Assembly (NCBI GenBank): GCA_964440345.1
Contig: CAYTSA010000046.1
Coordinates: 1 to 28,649, forward strand
Direction of reading: 5' to 3'
Length of the DNA: 28,649 nt
Origin: CAYTSA01 sp964440345
Lineage (GTDB): Bacteria > Desulfobacterota > Desulfovibrionia > Desulfovibrionales > Desulfovibrionaceae
The notes under the pieces were generated by a model. It made no database searches. It had not been told where the DNA came from and saw nothing but the letters and a program-made list of their open reading frames with translations. The position numbers and the translations under genes are program-made. This document shows, in pieces, positions 24,224 through 28,649 of the stretch. Within the stretch, counting starts at the first letter, position 1. The number at the start of each line of letters is the position of its first letter.

Positions 24224-24253
24224 TTGACAGCCCCTTGCTGCGGGGAGCAGAAT
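24224..24253 (+). promoter_or_regulatory. Sigma-70 promoter of the flavoprotein-rhodanese gene
   Basis: A perfect -35 box TTGACA (24224-24229) and a -10 box CAGAAT (24248-24253, 4 of 6) are separated by 18 bases. The predicted start of transcription is near 24260, giving a leader of about 40 bases that carries the mini-ORF described separately. Confidence 0.6.
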
Positions 24254-24281
24254 ACCCCCATCCTCTAGGAGGCAAATACAC

Positions 24282-24302
24282 ATGCAAAGGAGCACCCGAT
24301 GA
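24282..24302 (+). CDS. Six-codon leader ORF coupled to the flavoprotein gene
   Basis: ATG at 24282 reads six codons (MQRSTR) and stops at TGA 24300-24302, which overlaps the flavoprotein ATG as ATGA. It has a strong AGGAGG site (24267-24272) at 9-base spacing, while the flavoprotein has its own AAGGAG site inside the mini-ORF. The peptide itself is unremarkable; a coupling role is the simplest reading. It may also be a coincidence of two ribosome sites. Confidence 0.35.
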   Translation: MQRSTR

Positions 24303-26050
24303 GCAAAGCACCGCAACACATCCTGATAATAGGCGGCGTGGCCCTGGGCCCCAAGGCCGCCTGCCGGCTCAAACGGCTGGAGCCGCACTCCACCGTGACC
24401 ATGATAGACGCCACGCCGTACATTTCCTACGGCGGCTGCGGCATCCCCTTTTACGTTTCCGGCGAGGTCAACACCGTGGACGACCTGCAGTCCACCCCCT
24501 ACCACACGTTGCGCGACCCGGAGTTCTTCCGCGCCACCAAGGGCGTGGAGGCCCTGACCGGAACCAAAGCCCTGTCTATAGACCGCGCAGCCAAAACCGT
24601 GCGCGTGCAGGACGTGGCCACAGGCGAGGAGCGCGACCTGAGCTATGACAAGCTGGTCCTGGCCACAGGCAAGAGCCCGCGCAAGTTTCCCATACCCGGC
24701 ATAGACCTGCCGGGCGTGCACACTGTGACCAGCCTGGACCAGGCCGAGGCCGTGCGCACCGCCGTGATGCAGGGNNNNNNNNNNGATGATGCCGGTCTCA
24801 CGGGCGTCCGGCCGCCGGCCGTGGTGGTTGGCGCCGGATTCATCGGCTTGGAAATGGCCGTGTCCCTGGCTGACATGTGGGGCGTGTCTACCGAGGTGGT
24901 GGAGATAATGGACCAGGCCATGCCCGGCGTGGTTAGCCCGGTGCTGGCCCGCATGGCTCAAAAAGCCATGGAGGACGAAGGCGTGACCTTCCGGCTGGGC
25001 CAGAAGGTTGAACGCTTTGAAGCCGGCGAGGACGGCCGGGTGGCCCGAGTGATCGCCAGCCAGGGCGAGATAGAGGCCCAGCTGGTCATATTCGCCGCGG
25101 GCGTGACCCCTAACGGGCAACTGGCCAAAGACGCCGGCCTGGACGTGACCGAATGGGGCGCTGTGGCGGTCAACGACCGTATGCAGACCAGCGACCCAGA
25201 CATTTACGCCGGCGGCGACTGCGCGGCCGTAAAGAGCCTGGTTACAGACCAGCTTAGCTACTTCCCTTTTGGCTCGCTGGCCAACCGCCAGGGCCGGGTC
25301 ATCGGCTCCCAGCTGGCCGGGCTGGACGCCCGCTTTCCCGGCGCAGTGGGGACCTGGGCGGCAAAACTGTTCGACTACGCCGTGGCCGGCGCCGGCCTGA
25401 GCGCAGCCGGGGCGGCCCGGGCCGGCTATGAACCCATGTCTGTGCTGGTGGAGCAGCTGGACAGGGCGCACTTTTACCCCGAAAAATCGCTCATGACCTT
25501 GGAGCTGGTGGTGGACAAGCCCTCCGGCCAGGTGCTGGGCATACAGGGCTTCTGCGCCAACGGGGACGGGCTGCTGGCCCGCATCAACGCTGTGGCCGCG
25601 GTGCTGGACCGCAAGCCTGACGTGGAAGCTATATCGAATCTGGAAGTTGGCTACACCCCGCCCTTTTCTTCGGCCATGGACGTGGTCAACGCCCTGGGCA
25701 ACGTGGCCGAAAACATGCTGGCCGGCCGCATCCGCGGCGTGAACCCGGCCGAGTTCGACGAGCTGTGGCGCAAGCGTAAAGAAAACAGCTACGTATTCCT
25801 GGACTGCCGCGAAACCGGGGACGCCCAGGACATGTTGGAAAAACACCCCAATGACTGGCGCAACATCCCGGAAGGTCAACTGCGCGAACGCATTGACGAA
25901 GTCCCCAAAGACAAACCCCTGGTGCTGGTCTGCAACACGGGCTTGCGCTCCTACGAGGCCCAACTGGTGCTGGACGAACACGGCGTCAGCAACACGTTTG
26001 ACCTGCTGGGCGGCGTGGCTAGCGCCCAAAAATGGGGAGTGCAGTTTTAG
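24299..26050 (+). CDS. CoA-disulfide/persulfide-reductase-like flavoprotein with rhodanese tail
   Basis: About 583 residues. The FAD motif is IIGGVALGPKAA. The redox Cys47 lies in SYGGCGIPFYVSG, the single-Cys signature of CoA-disulfide reductases. The NAD(P)-binding motif is VVVGAGFIGLEMA (about 175), and the second FAD motif is IYAGGDCAAV. A C-terminal rhodanese domain carries a Cys at about 545 (VLVCNTGLRS). This two-domain layout is that of CoA-disulfide reductase-rhodanese fusions, including NADH-dependent persulfide reductases. It fits sulfur-compound reduction in a sulfate reducer. The ribosome site is AAAGGAG. Ten N bases (24775-24784) interrupt it; the frame is the same on both sides, but the true gap length is unknown. 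Confidence 0.88.
   Translation: MSKAPQHILIIGGVALGPKAACRLKRLEPHSTVTMIDATPYISYGGCGIPFYVSGEVNTVDDLQSTPYHTLRDPEFFRATKGVEALTGTKALSIDRAAKTVRVQDVATGEERDLSYDKLVLATGKSPRKFPIPGIDLPGVHTVTSLDQAEAVRTAVMQXXXXDDAGLTGVRPPAVVVGAGFIGLEMAVSLADMWGVSTEVVEIMDQAMPGVVSPVLARMAQKAMEDEGVTFRLGQKVERFEAGEDGRVARVIASQGEIEAQLVIFAAGVTPNGQLAKDAGLDVTEWGAVAVNDRMQTSDPDIYAGGDCAAVKSLVTDQLSYFPFGSLANRQGRVIGSQLAGLDARFPGAVGTWAAKLFDYAVAGAGLSAAGAARAGYEPMSVLVEQLDRAHFYPEKSLMTLELVVDKPSGQVLGIQGFCANGDGLLARINAVAAVLDRKPDVEAISNLEVGYTPPFSSAMDVVNALGNVAENMLAGRIRGVNPAEFDELWRKRKENSYVFLDCRETGDAQDMLEKHPNDWRNIPEGQLRERIDEVPKDKPLVLVCNTGLRSYEAQLVLDEHGVSNTFDLLGGVASAQKWGVQF
24775..24784. other. Assembly gap of ten N bases
   Basis: Ten ambiguous bases inside the flavoprotein gene, in the linker before the NAD(P)-binding domain. 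Ten is a customary placeholder, so residue numbers after about 158 are provisional. Confidence 0.98.
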
Positions 26051-26125
26051 GGGGAGAGAAATCCTGGGGCGGCGCTCTACATAGCTGTAGCGCGGACGTT
26101 GTTACAAGTTTTGAAAGGAAAAGTA

Positions 26126-26161
26126 CGAGAGGGAAAACTCTTGTGAGGTTTATCCCTCTCG
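26126..26161 (-). terminator. Terminator of the ornithine aminotransferase gene
   Basis: 9-bp arms CGAGAGGGA and TCCCTCTCG, extended inwards by an AAACTC/GAGGTTT pairing with a bulge. On the minus strand it is followed by TACTTTTCCTTT. It lies between convergent genes. A weaker hairpin at 26072-26093 may serve the plus-strand flavoprotein gene. Confidence 0.65.
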
Positions 26162-26188
26162 AACGCCAGCGATAACTGACTTAAAATA

Positions 26189-27391
26189 CTACTCTTCCAT
26201 CAACGCCTTTGCCACATTTTCCAGCGCCCAGTCGATCTGTTCTTTGGTGATGACCAGGGGCGGAGCAAAGCGAATGACGTGGTCGTGGGTTTCTTTGCAC
26301 AGCATGCCCATTTCCTTGAGCCGCTCGCAGTAGCGGCGGGCTCCGCCGGCTTCGGGGTGCAGCTCCACGCCTATAAACAAGCCGCGGCCGCGCACTTCCT
26401 TGACGTGGGGGCTTTTAATGGCGGCCAGCTTATCCAGAAAATAGGGCCCCAGGTTGGCTGAGTTCTCTATGAGCCCTTCTTCATTGAGCACCTTGACCGC
26501 CTCGCGGGCAACCGCGCAGGCCAGGGGATTGCCTCCAAAAGTGGACCCATGCTCCCCAGGCATGAACACGCCCAGCACCTCGGCGTTGGCCAGCACGGCG
26601 GAGATGGGGTAGAAGCCGCCGGAGAGCGCCTTGCCCACCAGGGTTACGTCCGCCTCGATGTTCTCGTGCTCTTCTGCGAACAACTTGCCTGTGCGGCCAA
26701 GACCGGTTTGGATTTCGTCCAGCACCAGGACCACATTGTGCTGGGTGCACAGGTCCCGGGTTTTTTTCAGAAAACCGTCTGGCGGGATGAGCACCCCGCC
26801 CTCGCCCTGGATGGGCTCCATGAGGACGCCCACAGTGTTGGGGGTAATGGCTTGCTCCAGAGCGTCCGCGTCGCCAAAGGGAATGAGCTTGAACCCTGGG
26901 GCGAACGGACCGAAGCCGGCCTTGTAGCTCTCTTCCGAAGAAAATCCAACAATGGTGATGGTTCTGCCGTGGAAGTTGTTGTTGCAGACAATGATCTCGG
27001 CCTTGTCCTTTTCCACGCCCTTTTCCACGTAGCCCCATTTGCGCACAGCCTTGATGGCCGTCTCCACTGCCTCGGCGCCGCTGTTCATGGGCAGCACCAT
27101 GTGGGAGTTGGTCATGGCGCAAATTTCTTCATAAAACGGGCCCAGCTGGTCGTTGCGAAACGCCCGTGAGGTAAGCGTGAGCTTTTGCGCCTGTTCTGTA
27201 AGAGCTTTGAGTATGCGCGGGTGGCAGTGCCCCTGGTTTACTGCTGAGTATGAAGCAAGAAAATCCAGGAACTTGTTGCCCTCCACATCCCATACCCATA
27301 CGCCCTCGCCGCGCGAGAGCACCACGTCCAGGGGTTTGTAGTTTCTGGCCCCGTACTTGTCTTCCAATGCGATGAAATCCTGCGACTGCAT
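26189..27391 (-). CDS. rocD: Ornithine--oxo-acid aminotransferase
   Basis: 400 residues. It opens with the RocD pattern YGARNYKPLDVVLSRGEGVWVWD and SYSAVNQGHCHPRI. The PLP-binding Lys254 lies in TLVGKALSGGFYP, and the cofactor Asp in LVLDEIQTGLGRTG. The enzyme moves the delta-amino group of ornithine to 2-oxoglutarate, giving glutamate semialdehyde, in arginine/proline metabolism. The length and conserved segments are normal. The start at 27391 is fixed by TGGAGG about 7 bases upstream; a longer frame to 27508 would overlap the divergent gene leader. There is a good terminator after the stop. Confidence 0.92.
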   Translation of the reverse strand: MQSQDFIALEDKYGARNYKPLDVVLSRGEGVWVWDVEGNKFLDFLASYSAVNQGHCHPRILKALTEQAQKLTLTSRAFRNDQLGPFYEEICAMTNSHMVLPMNSGAEAVETAIKAVRKWGYVEKGVEKDKAEIIVCNNNFHGRTITIVGFSSEESYKAGFGPFAPGFKLIPFGDADALEQAITPNTVGVLMEPIQGEGGVLIPPDGFLKKTRDLCTQHNVVLVLDEIQTGLGRTGKLFAEEHENIEADVTLVGKALSGGFYPISAVLANAEVLGVFMPGEHGSTFGGNPLACAVAREAVKVLNEEGLIENSANLGPYFLDKLAAIKSPHVKEVRGRGLFIGVELHPEAGGARRYCERLKEMGMLCKETHDHVIRFAPPLVITKEQIDWALENVAKALMEE

Positions 27392-27532
27392 GAACGCCTC
27401 CACAAAAGATTGAATGTGTATGATCGACCGACAAGATGTGCCAGATTCCCCCGGCCGGAGCAACACCTGCTTGCCATACGTTGACGGCCCGTTTATCGTG
27501 TGGCGCATCAGACTCTTCAGGGAGGTAAGGGC

Positions 27533-28549
27533 ATGGACAAAGAGCTAAAAACAGTCGGCGTGGCGCACTCCGACATCACAGACGTTGCAGCCGCGCCCAA
27601 ACAAGGAAACGAAGGCGGCGTTACCGCTTTTATTGAAATATTCCCAGAATTCCGGCCTGCCCTGGACGGCTTGCAGGAGAACATGGAAATCCACCTGTTC
27701 ACCTGGCTGCACCAGGCTGACCGCCGCTACCTGCAGGTGCACCCCCGCGGCGACGCGAACAAACCCAAGCGGGGGGTTTTCGCCACCCGGTCGCCGGACT
27801 GGCCCAACCCCATTGGCATGCACACGGTGCGCATAGTAAAAATGCGCGAAGACGGAATGGAAGTGGAGCCCCTGGAAGCCGTGGACGGCACGCCTGTTGT
27901 CGACGTCAAGCCGCCTGTCAAGGCGGCTAAAAAGCTGCACGGCCTCGCCGGCCAGGAGCAGACCCGGGACTGGGGCGAGAACATACCGGCCGACGCCGCT
28001 GAGACCATGCGCCGGGTTTGCGGACGGGCTTGGGAGCGGGGGCTGTTCTCAGGCCTGAACGGCAACATGAGCGTGCGCGCCGGCAATGTGGTCTGCGTGA
28101 CCAACCGGGGCGTGGCCAAGGGAAATCTGCAGCCTGGCGACCTGGTCTGCCTGGACCCGGAAACCGGCCGCAAGCTGAGCCCGGGCCGGCCCTCCAGCGA
28201 GGTGGGCGTGCACCTAGCCGTTTACGACCAGGTACCCGCAGCCTGGGCGGTGCTGCACACGCATCCAGCCCATCTGCTGGCGCTTCACATGAAGGTAGGC
28301 GACGACGATTTTTTACAGTTCGAAATGTTTGAAGCAGACCTGCTGCGGGCGGAGCTGGCCATGGTCCCGGCCTTGCAGCCCGGGTCCGAGGCTTTGGCCC
28401 AGGCCGTGGGCAAGGCGGCCCGGAACAAGCGGGCGGTGTATATGCGGGGCCATGGGCTGGTCTGCTGGGGCGAGCAGGCTGAAGACGCCCTGGCCTTGTC
28501 CGAGGAGTTGGATTTTTTGGCCAGGGTGCAGCTGATGGCCCTGCGTTGA
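27533..28549 (+). CDS. TrmO/TsaA-class II aldolase fusion protein
   Basis: 338 residues. Residues 1-120 are a TsaA/TrmO domain (VGVAHSDITD, ENMEIHLFTWLH, ATRSPDWPNPIGMHTVRIV). TrmO methylates t6A37 of tRNA using S-adenosylmethionine; the usual RSPxRPNPIG motif has Trp90 instead of Arg. Residues about 150-338 form a class II aldolase/adducin domain with NGNMSVR, the catalytic-position Glu in RPSSEV (201-203), zinc ligands HTHPAH (222-227) and a further His in RGHGLV (315-318). Both modules look complete. Aldolase-type proteins in this group act on small sugar phosphates, including methylthioribulose phosphate, but the substrate is unknown. The start at 27533 has GGAGG; a GTG at 27500 is rejected. 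Confidence 0.85.
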   Translation: MDKELKTVGVAHSDITDVAAAPKQGNEGGVTAFIEIFPEFRPALDGLQENMEIHLFTWLHQADRRYLQVHPRGDANKPKRGVFATRSPDWPNPIGMHTVRIVKMREDGMEVEPLEAVDGTPVVDVKPPVKAAKKLHGLAGQEQTRDWGENIPADAAETMRRVCGRAWERGLFSGLNGNMSVRAGNVVCVTNRGVAKGNLQPGDLVCLDPETGRKLSPGRPSSEVGVHLAVYDQVPAAWAVLHTHPAHLLALHMKVGDDDFLQFEMFEADLLRAELAMVPALQPGSEALAQAVGKAARNKRAVYMRGHGLVCWGEQAEDALALSEELDFLARVQLMALR

Positions 28550-28607
28550 GGGCTCAGGTCTTTTGTTGTAATGCAGCTATAAACATTTTCAATGGCAACA
28601 TGCTCTA

Positions 28608-28631
28608 GAGCATTTCACAGTTGAAATGCTC
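28608..28631. repeat. REP-like palindrome, copy 2
   Basis: The same 10-bp arms as the palindrome at 15805-15828, with loop CAGT instead of ACTG, meaning the element is inverted relative to copy 1. It is preceded by TGCTCTA. It lies about 60 bases after the fusion-protein gene and could double as a transcription stop or mRNA end structure. Confidence 0.75.
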
Positions 28632-28649
28632 TGCAAGGATTTGCTTGCA

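Noticed and set aside
24146..26029. Very long minus-strand open frame continuing upstream of cutA
   Set aside because: It mirrors the flavoprotein gene, passes through the N gap, is rich in His/Gly/Val repeats typical of antisense of a high-GC gene, and cutA has its own strong ribosome site at 24145.
27481..27510. TTGACG at 27481 as the -35 box for the fusion gene
   Set aside because: No acceptable -10 box lies 16-18 bases downstream.

Overview
The window looks like a chromosomal segment of a Desulfovibrionales-type sulfate-reducing bacterium. The reasons are the mix of genes (a CoA-disulfide/persulfide-reductase-like flavoprotein with a rhodanese tail, a TSUP anion exporter, a one-cluster ferredoxin, a sigma-54 activator), the moderately high GC, and short dispersed palindromic repeats and long C/G-rich terminators of the kind I associate with Desulfovibrio genomes. 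The assignment is inferred from gene content and style; no rRNA or other marker is present.

Layout. 1-1247: 3' end of a type III restriction/helicase-like nuclease gene cut by the window edge. 1377-2630: a degenerate-EAL/HDOD signalling protein. 2631-3307: long non-coding leader. 3308-15026: a type IV pilus/type II secretion-like cluster on one strand: a PilM-PilN fusion, PilO, a PilP/GspC-like protein, a PilQ/GspD secretin, an ExeA-like AAA protein with a C-terminal cell-wall-binding-like tail, a GspE/PilB homologue whose ATPase motifs are all lost, a PilC/GspF membrane protein, and a membrane-anchored sigma-54 activator. A good -24/-12 promoter match lies just after the secretin gene. No pilin, prepilin peptidase, PilT or intact assembly ATPase is present, so those must be encoded elsewhere if the machine works.

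15062-18938 (minus strand): a small protein with an N-terminal MshEN-like segment, a repeat-rich spacer, a secreted FlgT-N/SmpA-like protein, a metallo-beta-lactamase-fold hydrolase and a TSUP exporter. 19249-21038 (plus): an M29 aminopeptidase and a conserved-looking small protein. 21260-21442 (minus): ferredoxin. 21687-22787 (plus): DUF3592 membrane protein. 22886-24145 (minus): cutA and a PfkB sugar/nucleoside kinase. 24299-26050 (plus): the flavoprotein-rhodanese fusion, interrupted by a 10-base assembly gap. 26189-27391 (minus): ornithine aminotransferase. 27533-28549 (plus): an unusual fusion of a TrmO/TsaA domain with a class II aldolase domain.

The strongest candidate for something undescribed is the pilus/secretion-like cluster. 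It keeps the inner-membrane platform and secretin, fuses PilM to PilN around a long acidic insert, carries a pseudo-ATPase in the place of the assembly motor, and ends with its own membrane-bound sigma-54 activator. The TrmO-aldolase fusion is the second most interesting item. All family calls come from reading motifs by eye; no database search was made.
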